A stretch of DNA of 36,025 nt from Candidatus Thorarchaeota archaeon AB_25 (lineage in GTDB: Archaea > Asgardarchaeota > Thorarchaeia > Thorarchaeales > Thorarchaeaceae). The DNA is taken from the NCBI GenBank assembly GCA_001940705.1, contig MEHG01000009.1:1-36025 (forward strand), given 5' to 3'. Of the stretch, positions 18,101 to 25,487 are shown in pieces; the stretch's first letter is position 1; the number at the start of each line of letters is the position of its first letter. The position numbers were made by a program, and so were the translations under genes. Under the pieces are notes generated by a model. That model had not been told where the DNA came from. It searched no databases and saw only the letters and a list, made by a program, of their open reading frames with translations.

Positions 18101-18886
18101 CTATTTGTGTTTGAATTCTGCTTTACGCTTCTCAAGGAAAGCTGCTACACCTTCTTCTTTATCCTCAGTATCGAAGGTTTGACAAAACTGATCAAGCTCA
18201 AATGCAAGATTATCAGTCAGAGTTTGTTGCCAAGCATTGTTCAACGATTGTTTTGCCAACTTGATTGCAACACCAGGTTTTCCAACTAACTTGGTTGCGA
18301 GTTCTTTCACACCTTCATGGAGGGCTTCAGTAGATTCAAACACTTTGTTTACTAGACCAATCCGTAATGCTTCATCAGCCTTGATCTGATCTCCTGTGAA
18401 TACAAGCTCTTTCGCCATTCCAAGACCGACAAGTCGTGGGAGTCTTACTGTACCACCATATCCTGGAATGATACCCAGAAGGATCTCAGGTTGACCAAAT
18501 CTTGCATTCGCTGATGCATACCGGATGTCGCATGCCATGGCAAGCTCACAGCCTCCTCCCAATGCAAAACCGTTTACTGCAGCGATAACTGGTTTACCTA
18601 TCGACTCTATATACACACTGAGTTCTTGTCCTTGCAAAGCAGCTGGACGTACCTCTTTCGAGTCTATGCCTGGGAACCCTGTGATATCGGCTCCTGCAGC
18701 AAATGCTTTCTCCCCAGCACCGGTCAAGACAATAACTCTCACAGCATCATCCTTCTCAGCCTTACTGAAGAAATCAGTTAGAGCTGCTCTCACAGTGGTG
18801 TTCAAAGCATTATATTTTGCAGGGCGATTTATTGTGATAGTTGCAATTCCATCAGCTACTTCATAGAGAACTTCCTGTTCAGACAC
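18101..18886 (-). CDS. Enoyl-CoA hydratase (crotonase), copy 1
   Basis: 261-residue crotonase with both catalytic glutamates: ALGGGCELAMACD (E114) and GQPEILLGIIPG (E134), and AFAAGADI forming the oxyanion hole. It begins with GTG at 18886, with AAGGAGG 7 bases upstream. It is the first gene of the cassette that continues with nitroreductase, 3-hydroxyacyl-CoA dehydrogenase and a second crotonase. A TATA-like CTTATTAC lies around 18929-18936. It is divergent from the small hypothetical gene at 19022. The two crotonases probably differ in chain-length or branched-chain preference; nothing visible decides which. Confidence 0.92.
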   Translation of the reverse strand: MSEQEVLYEVADGIATITINRPAKYNALNTTVRAALTDFFSKAEKDDAVRVIVLTGAGEKAFAAGADITGFPGIDSKEVRPAALQGQELSVYIESIGKPVIAAVNGFALGGGCELAMACDIRYASANARFGQPEILLGIIPGYGGTVRLPRLVGLGMAKELVFTGDQIKADEALRIGLVNKVFESTEALHEGVKELATKLVGKPGVAIKLAKQSLNNAWQQTLTDNLAFELDQFCQTFDTEDKEEGVAAFLEKRKAEFKHK

Positions 18887-19021
18887 AGCACTTCCTCCTT
18901 GCTATAGGTCGCTCTGATTCAGAGGTGAGTAATAAGCCTTCGCGCGTATGACTCTGGAATCACTCAATGTTTAATTACTCGTTTGCAACTAAATGACTAG
19001 TACCATCCGGAGTTTGCAGTA

Positions 19022-19375
19022 ATGGTTAGTTCGAAAAAGAGAGATGTTTGGAGGCAGAGTCTTAGCGCGATGAAGGCATCTCTTGAGAGCTCCTATAAAT
19101 TCAAGACAGTTGTTCAAGAAGAGACGCGACTTATCGATGGACTAACGACTGCAAAGAAGGATTATATTGTTTTCTCTGGGTACAGGCGGAACGCTGGTAG
19201 ACGTAGACTGGATGACGTCAAGAGTGTGATTGATGCAGCCCTTGAGAGAATTGAATGTTGTGAGTCAGAGGAAGCATCCCGTATCTACCTAGAAACTTTG
19301 AAGGCTGTAACGATGCAGACACGATGGGCATCAATCTTGGAAAAACTTACAAAATATGATCATGTCTTGCATTGA
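19022..19375 (+). CDS. Small basic hypothetical protein
   Basis: 117 residues of no family I recognise. The N-terminus is basic (KKRDVWRQ), and the whole protein reads as helices, with a central basic patch GYRRNAGRRRLDD and the cysteine pair ECCESEE. It could bind nucleic acid, but no known motif is present. The ATG has CGGAG about 10 bases upstream and a TATA-like TTTAATTA near 18970, which supports real expression. The ferredoxin gene follows 77 bases later on the same strand. Confidence 0.65.
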   Translation: MVSSKKRDVWRQSLSAMKASLESSYKFKTVVQEETRLIDGLTTAKKDYIVFSGYRRNAGRRRLDDVKSVIDAALERIECCESEEASRIYLETLKAVTMQTRWASILEKLTKYDHVLH

Positions 19376-19452
19376 CCATCATTCTATGTCACAAAACTAT
19401 CATTCATATGACTACAATCTTTGATTTTTCCAAATCAAACAGGTGACTGAAT

Positions 19453-19647
19453 ATCCCGACAATACTTGATGAGAACTGCTGCGATGGATGTGGGACATGC
19501 GTAAAGACCTGCAGATATGGAGTTTATGAGAAACTAGATGAGAAACCCCAAGTAGCCTATGTCCAGTATTGCAAGGATTGCGGGAATTGTATCGAAGAGT
19601 GCCCGAATGGGTGCATCTCGTTTCGTGACAGCACTCAAAAGAAATAG
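19453..19647 (+). CDS. 2[4Fe-4S] ferredoxin, apparent AUC start
   Basis: 64-residue ferredoxin with two full cluster motifs: C10-x2-C13-x2-C16-x3-C20 and C40-x2-C43-x2-C46-x3-C50-P, plus extra C9 and C54. It is a soluble low-potential electron carrier that could serve the acyl-CoA and nitroreductase flavoproteins nearby. The frame runs from a TGA at 19444 with no ATG, GTG or TTG in it, so standard ORF calling misses it. AGGTGA (19441-19446) lies 6 bases before ATC 19453, and starting there gives (M)PTILDENC, the usual ferredoxin N-terminus. CTG 19447 would be too close to the ribosome site. Identity is firm, start inferred. Confidence 0.85.
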   Translation: MPTILDENCCDGCGTCVKTCRYGVYEKLDEKPQVAYVQYCKDCGNCIEECPNGCISFRDSTQKK

Positions 19648-19653
19648 AAAGGA

Positions 19654-19667
19654 GAGCCCGAAGGCTC
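19654..19667. terminator. Possible hairpin terminator between ferredoxin and DUF35 genes
   Basis: GAGCC, CGAA loop, GGCTC: a 5-bp stem with a stable tetraloop between two convergent genes. On the plus strand it is followed by aaccttt, a weak T-tract. It could end either transcript. Confidence 0.45.
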
Positions 19668-19676
19668 AACCTTTAA

Positions 19677-20090
19677 CTATACTAGCCACTTGTATGTAGC
19701 CATTTTATCCTGATTTTCAAAAGCAAGTTTGAGAGGCATACCAACTGTTGGCGGACCCATTGGATTTGTTATATGGGCAGTCAATCGCAAGCCTGATGGG
19801 AACTCTCCAATGGCAACAATATATGGCTGCTTTGATGATAGACTTGCTGGAGCAAAGTCTACAATGACATAAGAGTAGAGTTTTGCTTCACGTTCGGTGA
19901 ATTCTATAAGGTCACAATCACTCATGTCTTTCTGGCAGTGCTGTCTTGGAGGCAGATATTCAGCTCCACACTTTGTACACTTGCTCTTCATTAGTTTCCC
20001 TGATTCAAGTGCCTCCAAAAACTTCTGGAAGAAGGGTGTTATAGCTTTGTCGGTTGAGTATCCAAGATAGACCTCTTTGCGTTCTGCCAT
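19677..20090 (-). CDS. DUF35 zinc-ribbon/OB-fold partner of thiolase
   Basis: 137 residues. The N-terminal helix is followed by a zinc ribbon with C38, C41, C52 and C59 (spacing CxxC-x10-C-x6-C) and an OB-fold (SYVIVDFAPASL to the C-terminus). DUF35 proteins pair with archaeal thiolases; in the methanococcal acetoacetyl-CoA thiolase/HMG-CoA synthase complex the DUF35 subunit binds CoA and bridges the two enzymes. Here it starts 3 bases after the thiolase stop, so the pair is certainly one unit. No HMG-CoA synthase is in the window, so the pair may work in beta-oxidation. The second half of the ribbon is looser than in many members. Confidence 0.88.
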   Translation of the reverse strand: MAERKEVYLGYSTDKAITPFFQKFLEALESGKLMKSKCTKCGAEYLPPRQHCQKDMSDCDLIEFTEREAKLYSYVIVDFAPASLSSKQPYIVAIGEFPSGLRLTAHITNPMGPPTVGMPLKLAFENQDKMATYKWLV

Positions 20091-20093
20091 TGA

Positions 20094-21260
20094 TTACCAA
20101 CCCCTCTCAAAGATGAACACATTGACGAACTGACCTGATTGTCCGACATTGTGTGCTAAGCCAAGTTTAACATCATCAATCTGCCTAGATTGATTCTCAG
20201 CTTCACCTCTCATCTGCTTCATAATCTCATAGGTCATTGAAACACCCGTTGCACCTAATGGATGACCTTTGCTCTTGAGACCACCATCACAGTTCACAGG
20301 AATTCGACCTTCATGATGAACTTCTTTATTTTCTATGAGTTCTCGACCCTTTCCGGGTTCAGCAAATCCACAATCCTCATAGGCAATGAGTTCTGCAATA
20401 CTGAAACAATCGTGTACTTGTGCCATATCGATGTCGTTTGGTCCAACTCCAGCCATCTTATATGCTGCATCTGCTGCACGCTTTGCACCGGGAATTGATG
20501 TAAGATTTGGACGGTCTTGAATCATCATATTAGATGCACCAGCTCCTATTCCTTTAATCCACATGGGGCGATCTGTGAACTCCTTAACTCGATCCTCAGC
20601 AGCTATAACAACAGCAGCAGCACCATCGGTGATGAGACTGCAGTCATAGAGATTCAATGGTCTGCAAATCGGCACAGCATTGTTTGCCTCCTCGAAGGAT
20701 ACTTCCTTTGGGAGATGTGCCTTTGGATTCTGAGCACCATAATGGTGGGATTTTACAGATATCTTTGCGAGGACATCATGTTCCATTCCATACTCGCTCA
20801 TATATCGAGATGCCATTAGAGCATAGAATGCAGGGAAGCTAATACCAAAGGGATATTCCCATCGCATGTCACCAGCCTGCGACATATACTCTGTTGCAGT
20901 AGCTGACGAAACGCGATTCATCTGTTCAACGCCCAAGACTAGCATTACATCATAGAGTCCTGCAGCTACCATCCCCCATGCAGCCCGGAGGCTTGCGGTT
21001 CCGGTGGTGCACGCAGACTCAACTCTCAGATGCGGTTTGTCTTGAAGACCAATATAGTCAGCAATCAGCGCAGAACCTGCGCCCTGACCAGTAAATTGCG
21101 ATGCGGCATAAGAGAGGATGCTTGCATCTATTTTGTCTTGTGTGAGGCCTTCGTCATAAATTGGCTTGTAAGCCTCAGCACTAAGCTCTCTCATTGTGGC
21201 ATCGTATCTTTTTCCAAACTTGCTGTGGCCACCAGCGACAACAGCAACCTTTCTTGCCAT
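20094..21260 (-). CDS. Acetyl-CoA acetyltransferase-like thiolase (SCP2-thiolase type)
   Basis: 388-residue thiolase for the last beta-oxidation step or for acetoacetyl-CoA formation. The nucleophile is C84 in VESACTTG; H283 lies in VHDCFSIAE; H333 in GHPLGATG. The C-terminal CxG cysteine of classical thiolases is replaced by HNVGQSG (H370), as in archaeal and SCP2-type thiolases that work with DUF35. The start is ATG 21260 with GGAGG 8 bases upstream, and a TATA-like TAAATAATAT is at 21311-21320. It is followed at once by the DUF35 gene. Confidence 0.9.
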   Translation of the reverse strand: MARKVAVVAGGHSKFGKRYDATMRELSAEAYKPIYDEGLTQDKIDASILSYAASQFTGQGAGSALIADYIGLQDKPHLRVESACTTGTASLRAAWGMVAAGLYDVMLVLGVEQMNRVSSATATEYMSQAGDMRWEYPFGISFPAFYALMASRYMSEYGMEHDVLAKISVKSHHYGAQNPKAHLPKEVSFEEANNAVPICRPLNLYDCSLITDGAAAVVIAAEDRVKEFTDRPMWIKGIGAGASNMMIQDRPNLTSIPGAKRAADAAYKMAGVGPNDIDMAQVHDCFSIAELIAYEDCGFAEPGKGRELIENKEVHHEGRIPVNCDGGLKSKGHPLGATGVSMTYEIMKQMRGEAENQSRQIDDVKLGLAHNVGQSGQFVNVFIFERGW

Positions 21261-21310
21261 TTCATATCCTCCGTAGGAAGAGCCAATTCTGTGAAACCAA
21301 GGATTAGCTC

Positions 21311-21320
21311 ATATTATTTA
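21311..21320 (-). promoter_or_regulatory. TATA-like box for thiolase-DUF35
   Basis: TAAATAATAT on the minus strand, 51 bases before the thiolase ATG. Confidence 0.35.
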
Positions 21321-21388
21321 CAGGATGTAACTTTCCATCGACTAGGGGGTCTTAAGGTTGACGATTAACCATAAAAAAGAGAAGAATG

Positions 21389-21408
21389 ACCCCGGAGAGC
21401 CGGGGTCG
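21389..21408 (-). terminator. Hairpin terminator after crotonase copy 3
   Basis: A perfect 8-bp stem (GACCCCGG and CCGGGGTC) with a four-base loop lies 14 bases after the crotonase stop. On the transcribed strand it is followed by a T-rich stretch (attcttctctttttt). It has the form of a factor-independent terminator. Confidence 0.75.
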
Positions 21409-21421
21409 AATAAGAATGATA

Positions 21422-22234
21422 CTATTCTCCAGTGAATTTCCCACGTCGCTTCTCAAAGACAGAGGCGATTCCCTCACCTAGGTCCTTAGTCTTGAAACAT
21501 TCAACGCCTGCATTAATAAGAAACTCAAAGTTATCCTTGTAGTCTTCCTCGAAGGCCATATGTGTGGCTTGCTTCGCTAGCTTCAAAGCGATTGGTGCAT
21601 TGCCACCCAGTTTTGCGCCATACCACATGGCTTGGCTCAGCAACTCATCCTTTGTTACAACTTTACTTACAAGACCCATATCTAGAGCCTCTTGAGCTGT
21701 GACCTGACCACCGGTTAGAATTATCTCCATTGCTTTCCCAAGTCCTACAATTCTAGGAAGTCTAACGCATCCACCCCACGATGGAATTAAACCTAAACTG
21801 ACCTCAGGGGTTCCAATCTTTGCTTCAGTATCGCAAATTCGGATATCACAAGCAAGAGCAAGTTCGGTTCCACCTCCAAGACAGAGTCCATTTATGGCTG
21901 CTATTACCGGCTTGCTAAGTTTTGCAACAGTATCGATCGCTTCTATTCCCTCTTCCAAAAGCGGTTTGACCTCATCTGGTTTGCCCAGGAGAGACTGCGC
22001 ATCTTTAAGGTCTGCACCAACACCAAACACCTTTTCGTGTGTTGATGCGATTACAACTGATCTGACCTCTGGATCTTTTTCAGCCTCTTGTAAGGCTTCG
22101 ACAAGCTCTTGGAGAATTTTGGCATTAAAAGCGTTCATCGCGTCAATGCGATTCATCTTAATTACTGCCACGTTCTTTGCAGGAGAAAGAAACGAGCCTT
22201 CCTTTGAGTAGAGTATTGTTTCATATTCTGGCAT
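21422..22234 (-). CDS. Enoyl-CoA hydratase/isomerase family protein, copy 3
   Basis: 270-residue crotonase, more distant from the other two. LGGGTELALACD (E124) and GTPEVSLGLIPSWGG (E144) keep both glutamates, so hydratase activity is likely. The oxyanion-hole strand is VFGVGADL. The start at ATG 22234 is preferred over the longer open frame reaching 22375: AAGGTGG lies 7 bases upstream and the N-terminus then matches the family. It has its own promoter, with TTTATAAG at 22283-22290 and a terminator hairpin of the upstream gene before it, and ends at its own hairpin (21389-21408), so it is probably monocistronic. Confidence 0.92.
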   Translation of the reverse strand: MPEYETILYSKEGSFLSPAKNVAVIKMNRIDAMNAFNAKILQELVEALQEAEKDPEVRSVVIASTHEKVFGVGADLKDAQSLLGKPDEVKPLLEEGIEAIDTVAKLSKPVIAAINGLCLGGGTELALACDIRICDTEAKIGTPEVSLGLIPSWGGCVRLPRIVGLGKAMEIILTGGQVTAQEALDMGLVSKVVTKDELLSQAMWYGAKLGGNAPIALKLAKQATHMAFEEDYKDNFEFLINAGVECFKTKDLGEGIASVFEKRRGKFTGE

Positions 22235-22280
22235 TTGTATCCACCTTTTTAGAGTCTTTACAATTCCCGAGTGAGTGACT

Positions 22281-22290
22281 GACTTATAAA
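22281..22290 (-). promoter_or_regulatory. TATA-like box for crotonase copy 3
   Basis: TTTATAAGTC on the minus strand, 47 bases before the ATG and just after the previous gene's terminator. The TFIIB element upstream is not obvious. Confidence 0.5.
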
Positions 22291-22352
22291 CCCCATTTAT
22301 CAGAGCCAGATACACACTGACCCTAGATAAAGGCACTATAAAATAAGAATTA

Positions 22353-22373
22353 GGCAGGGAATGAAACCCTGCC
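22353..22373 (-). terminator. Hairpin terminator after 3-hydroxyacyl-CoA dehydrogenase copy 2
   Basis: A 7-bp stem (GGCAGGG and CCCTGCC) with a 7-base loop starts 8 bases after the dehydrogenase stop; the strand then reads taattcttatttta, a T-rich tract. It separates the second cassette from the crotonase promoter. Confidence 0.75.
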
Positions 22374-22380
22374 AAATGTT

Positions 22381-23508
22381 CTATCCTAGGTACTTCGGTA
22401 CTGAATAGCAGTCCCCTAAATCCTCATGGAGTTTTTTGATGAAATCACGAACTTTGTCAACACCCAACTGGTCAAGCATCTCGAATGGACCCATGGGCCA
22501 ACTTGCACCGAGCTTCATAGCCATGTTGATGTCTTCTACATTTGCAACACCATCATCGACAAGAATCATTGCTTCACGCACACCAGGGATGTTGAGACGC
22601 TCTACAATCCATTGTGGATCAGCACCTTTTGGAGGTTCAGGTTCGTCTTCTTCTGCACCATATGAATAGAAGCCCTTCTTGGACTTCATACCTATATTTC
22701 CAGCATCAACGAGGTTCTTGAGGGTTTCAGGAGGTTTGAAGCAATCTCCAATTTCCCTATAGAGCGTTGACATAGCATTGAAGGTAATATCCAGACCAAC
22801 AAAGTCACCCAATGTGAAGGGTCCTGCTGGAGCTTTGCCAACACTTGTCATTGCTAAGTCAATCTCTTCCTTTGTCGCTTCACCACGCTCCAGCATTAGA
22901 AGTGCTTCGCGCATTACAGGCATGAGAAGACGATTGACAATGAAACCAGGACTGTTCTTGGCAATCACTGTTTTCTTGTTTTGAGTCTTACCAACAGATT
23001 CAGCTGCTGCAATGGTTTCTTCACTTGTCTTATCTCCAATGACAAGCTCTAAGAGCTTCATTGCCGGGACAGGTGAGAAATAGTGCATCCCGATGAATTT
23101 GTCGGGTCTCTTTGTAGAACCTGCTAACTCATCAATGCTTAAGGAGGAGGTGTTTGTTGCCAGGATACAATGGGCTGGTGCGGCAGCATCTACCTTGGCA
23201 AAGACTTCCTTCTTGACATCCATATTCTCAAAGATAGCCTCAATGACTAAGTCAGCGTCTTTGACAGCCTCTTCAACATTAACTGTAGCATTTAGTCTAC
23301 TCATCAGACCTTCAGCATCAGTCATCGAGATTTTCCCTTTGTCGATACCTGTCATGACGTCAGTACGAATACGCTCCATACCTGCATCTATGAACTCCTG
23401 CTTGATGTCAACAACGGTCACGTTGAAACCATTCCATGCTGAAACATAGGCAATACCTGCGCCCATTAATCCTGCACCTATGACTGCAATCTTATTGACC
23501 ACATTCAT
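22381..23508 (-). CDS. 3-Hydroxyacyl-CoA dehydrogenase, copy 2
   Basis: NAD-dependent, with GAGLMGAG at 11-18, TNTSSLSID and GMHYFSPVP (H142 from the ATG at 23508). Two C-terminal helical repeats bring it to 375 residues. The AGGAGGT overlapping the preceding stop is only about one base from ATG 23508 but 7-8 bases from GTG 23502, so translation may begin at the GTG, giving 373 residues. It is the last gene of the second cassette, after nitroreductase, the double-RHH-like protein and the SCP2 protein, and is followed by a strong terminator hairpin. It is the paralogue of the enzyme at 16125-17252. Confidence 0.92.
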   Translation of the reverse strand: MNVVNKIAVIGAGLMGAGIAYVSAWNGFNVTVVDIKQEFIDAGMERIRTDVMTGIDKGKISMTDAEGLMSRLNATVNVEEAVKDADLVIEAIFENMDVKKEVFAKVDAAAPAHCILATNTSSLSIDELAGSTKRPDKFIGMHYFSPVPAMKLLELVIGDKTSEETIAAAESVGKTQNKKTVIAKNSPGFIVNRLLMPVMREALLMLERGEATKEEIDLAMTSVGKAPAGPFTLGDFVGLDITFNAMSTLYREIGDCFKPPETLKNLVDAGNIGMKSKKGFYSYGAEEDEPEPPKGADPQWIVERLNIPGVREAMILVDDGVANVEDINMAMKLGASWPMGPFEMLDQLGVDKVRDFIKKLHEDLGDCYSVPKYLG

Positions 23509-23514
23509 GACCTC

Positions 23515-23877
23515 CTACATTGCCCCCATCATGACCGCAAGGATAAGATTAGCAAGAGGTTCGCTCTCATTAGCGTTTCCAATCACTTCAAGACTCCCAT
23601 CTTTCATTGTGTCCCTGAATGGAACCTCGCCAGTGAAGATGCCAAGTAAGATTTCTGCATTGGACTTGTAGATAACATCAGGACTTGGATAGACTCCATC
23701 GAATATCTCAATCTTGTCTTTTGTCACGACCATGTAACTGGGACCTTCTTCAGTGAAAACCTGAAGGATTTTGCCATGGTAAGGACCAACCCAATCCGCA
23801 AGCAGCTTCTTGAGTTCATCCTTTGTGTTGCATTGTGTCATCAGAAATTTGAAAAACTCTTGTAGTTGTGACATCAT
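23515..23877 (-). CDS. Small SCP2-like lipid-binding protein
   Basis: 120 residues that fit the SCP2 sterol/lipid-carrier fold: strand SYMVVTKDKIEIFDG, then the helix and strand NAEILLGIFTGEVPFRDTM, DGSLEVIGN, and a hydrophobic C-terminal helix LANLILAVMMGAM. In bacteria and archaea such proteins are thought to bind acyl-CoA or lipids. It lies one base after the preceding gene, with GGAGG 7 bases before ATG 23877. A second SCP2-like domain is inside the triple fusion at 93-2123, so SCP2 domains and acyl-CoA oxidation are linked twice in this window. Confidence 0.75.
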   Translation of the reverse strand: MMSQLQEFFKFLMTQCNTKDELKKLLADWVGPYHGKILQVFTEEGPSYMVVTKDKIEIFDGVYPSPDVIYKSNAEILLGIFTGEVPFRDTMKDGSLEVIGNANESEPLANLILAVMMGAM

Positions 23878-23878
23878 T

Positions 23879-24406
23879 TTATTCCTCCTTTGCTATCCAG
23901 TCATCAACAGCTTCTTGCATTACAGTATCCACTGTGGTGGCCCAAAAGTTGCCTTTCTTTGCCTTCACTTTGTCTAGAAATGCATCATACTTGTCGCCAT
24001 CCATCAAGACAACAACCCGACCTTTTCTATCATTGATGAAGGACTGGTGAATCATCTTCTTTGTGTTCCAATACTCATGCTGAATATCACCTTCCTTGAG
24101 TCGCGGATAGAAAGGCCATGCGCCAGTTGGATGGGATCTATAGGATTTTCCTCCAGACTTCCAATTCTTCACTTTGTCCCCAGTTGCTTCTTTGAAGCCT
24201 GGTCGGAAGGGCCACTGTGGGACATAACGAAAGCCTTTCTCACCATCCACCTCTCCACCAGTCCATCTGCCTGTGTAGACTCTTCCACCTTTATTGTCAC
24301 AGAACTGTTCCATGACCACTTCGATGAACCCTTCGAGAGTTAGACCAGATTCTTCAGCCAACTTCTTCATATTCTCAAGAGTTTCGCCTTCGAAATTGAC
24401 GTCCAT
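23879..24406 (-). CDS. Unrecognised protein with RHH-like ends and an aromatic core
   Basis: 175 residues of no family I can name. Residues 2-37 (strand, then LENMKKLAEESGLTLEGFIE and a helix) read like a ribbon-helix-helix unit, and 129-172 (RVVVLMDGDKYDAF, then a loop and two helices) do so again. Between them a core of about 90 residues is rich in W, Y, F, G and P, such as QWPFRPG and GAWPFYPR. RHH domains bind DNA as dimers, so a two-RHH chain might bind alone, but the aromatic core suggests a ligand or partner. Placed between nitroreductase and SCP2 in one operon, with 1-base gaps; GGAGG lies 10 bases before the ATG. Confidence 0.7.
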   Translation of the reverse strand: MDVNFEGETLENMKKLAEESGLTLEGFIEVVMEQFCDNKGGRVYTGRWTGGEVDGEKGFRYVPQWPFRPGFKEATGDKVKNWKSGGKSYRSHPTGAWPFYPRLKEGDIQHEYWNTKKMIHQSFINDRKGRVVVLMDGDKYDAFLDKVKAKKGNFWATTVDTVMQEAVDDWIAKEE

Positions 24407-24407
24407 A

Positions 24408-25169
24408 TCACTTATCCTCCTTCCTGAATGCTAGCCTTGTATATGGCTTACCCCAACGCTCTTCATACATGAGCCCTTCCAAGGGAGCTCTGCTGGGACC
24501 TAACGCTCTGGGAGATATACGTTTGCCAATACAAAACGCTGTTATTGGTTCCCAGATTGGCGGAATTCCAAGTCTATCTCTGATGAGCTCAGCGTGTCGA
24601 GGATCAGAAGTGACAAGAGCCTCATATCCGCAACCATATCCTAATTCAGTTGCAACCAGCCACATATTCTGTATTGCCATTCCACAGACAACAGAACCGA
24701 ATAGGGAGTTTGGGTACAGATAACCTGCATCATGCCATGCCTCACTGGCACACACAATAATCACAGTATCGCTCTTTTCGGGATACCTGAACAGCTCACC
24801 ATCTCTGAGTCTAGCATAAACTGCAGCTCTGTAGGGATCGGTGATAAACCAATTTCTTCCACTTGTAAGTTCAAATGGAGCTCCTCCAAAGGCGGTCTGA
24901 GCCATCTCCTGTGCAATATCTGCAAGGAAGACTTTGGTGTCTTGATCATCTCGAATAACCACAAAACGCATCATCAACATGTTCTCTGGACTCGGAGCGT
25001 GTCGCGCCGCTTCCAGTATCGTTTCAATATGTTCATCGGATATTTTTTCACCAGTAAATTCGCGGATGGAGCGCCTTTCACGAATCCATTTTAGGGATTC
25101 AAGTTCTTTCGCGGTTCTAACTCCATCTTCAGATTCACCGGCAGCTTTACTCTCTGCATCTGAAGCCAT
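24408..25169 (-). CDS. Nitroreductase-family flavoprotein, copy 2
   Basis: 253-residue FMN flavoprotein closely similar to the one at 17258-18025; RERRSIREFTGE, AARHAPSPENM, FELTSGRNW, GYGCGYEALV and the RWGKPYTRLAFRK tail are shared. It begins the second cassette: nitroreductase, double-RHH-like protein, SCP2, 3-hydroxyacyl-CoA dehydrogenase. GAGGTG is 6 bases before the ATG, and CATTTATG (25218-25225) could be the TATA box. The repeated link to beta-oxidation suggests a defined redox partner role, not general nitro-compound reduction; this is inference. Confidence 0.88.
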   Translation of the reverse strand: MASDAESKAAGESEDGVRTAKELESLKWIRERRSIREFTGEKISDEHIETILEAARHAPSPENMLMMRFVVIRDDQDTKVFLADIAQEMAQTAFGGAPFELTSGRNWFITDPYRAAVYARLRDGELFRYPEKSDTVIIVCASEAWHDAGYLYPNSLFGSVVCGMAIQNMWLVATELGYGCGYEALVTSDPRHAELIRDRLGIPPIWEPITAFCIGKRISPRALGPSRAPLEGLMYEERWGKPYTRLAFRKEDK

Positions 25170-25487
25170 TTATACACCTCAACGTATTGTTGAACGGCCT
25201 CGGGTATTATTAGCTAGCATAAATGTATTCCGAGAGAGAGAAATTGAGAGAAGATGAGGTTACATTGATTCCATTTTGCAATGTAATAACAACATAGACC
25301 TATACGATACCCTGAGTAGTTCTCCATCATACTCTAAGTAATGACCCAGTATTGGCTACAGTATACAAGCTGACTTATGACCCATTCTCAGATACTTGCT
25401 TGAGCGCACATTGCTCCTCCCGGCGTATGTGCGTTCATCTCTTTTATTAACCGGGAGCTAGAATGCTCCCTCCTACTGCTCTATTGT
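25170..25487. other. 318-base intergenic region with strong hairpins
   Basis: No coding region is supported. The left part holds the probable nitroreductase promoter. The right part has a stem of about 11 bp with one G-U pair (25401-25411 with 25427-25437), followed on the plus strand by ctcttttatt, and a 6-bp stem GGGAGC/GCTCCC (25453-25470) that may be the terminator of the BioD/DRTGG gene. CTCCCGG inside the first loop could pair instead with CCGGGAG of the second hairpin. This could be a terminator pair or a small RNA; nothing decides. Confidence 0.5.

Noticed and set aside
22235-22375. N-terminal extension of crotonase copy 3
   Set aside because: It covers the TATA-like box and part of the terminator hairpin and adds a sequence unlike the family.
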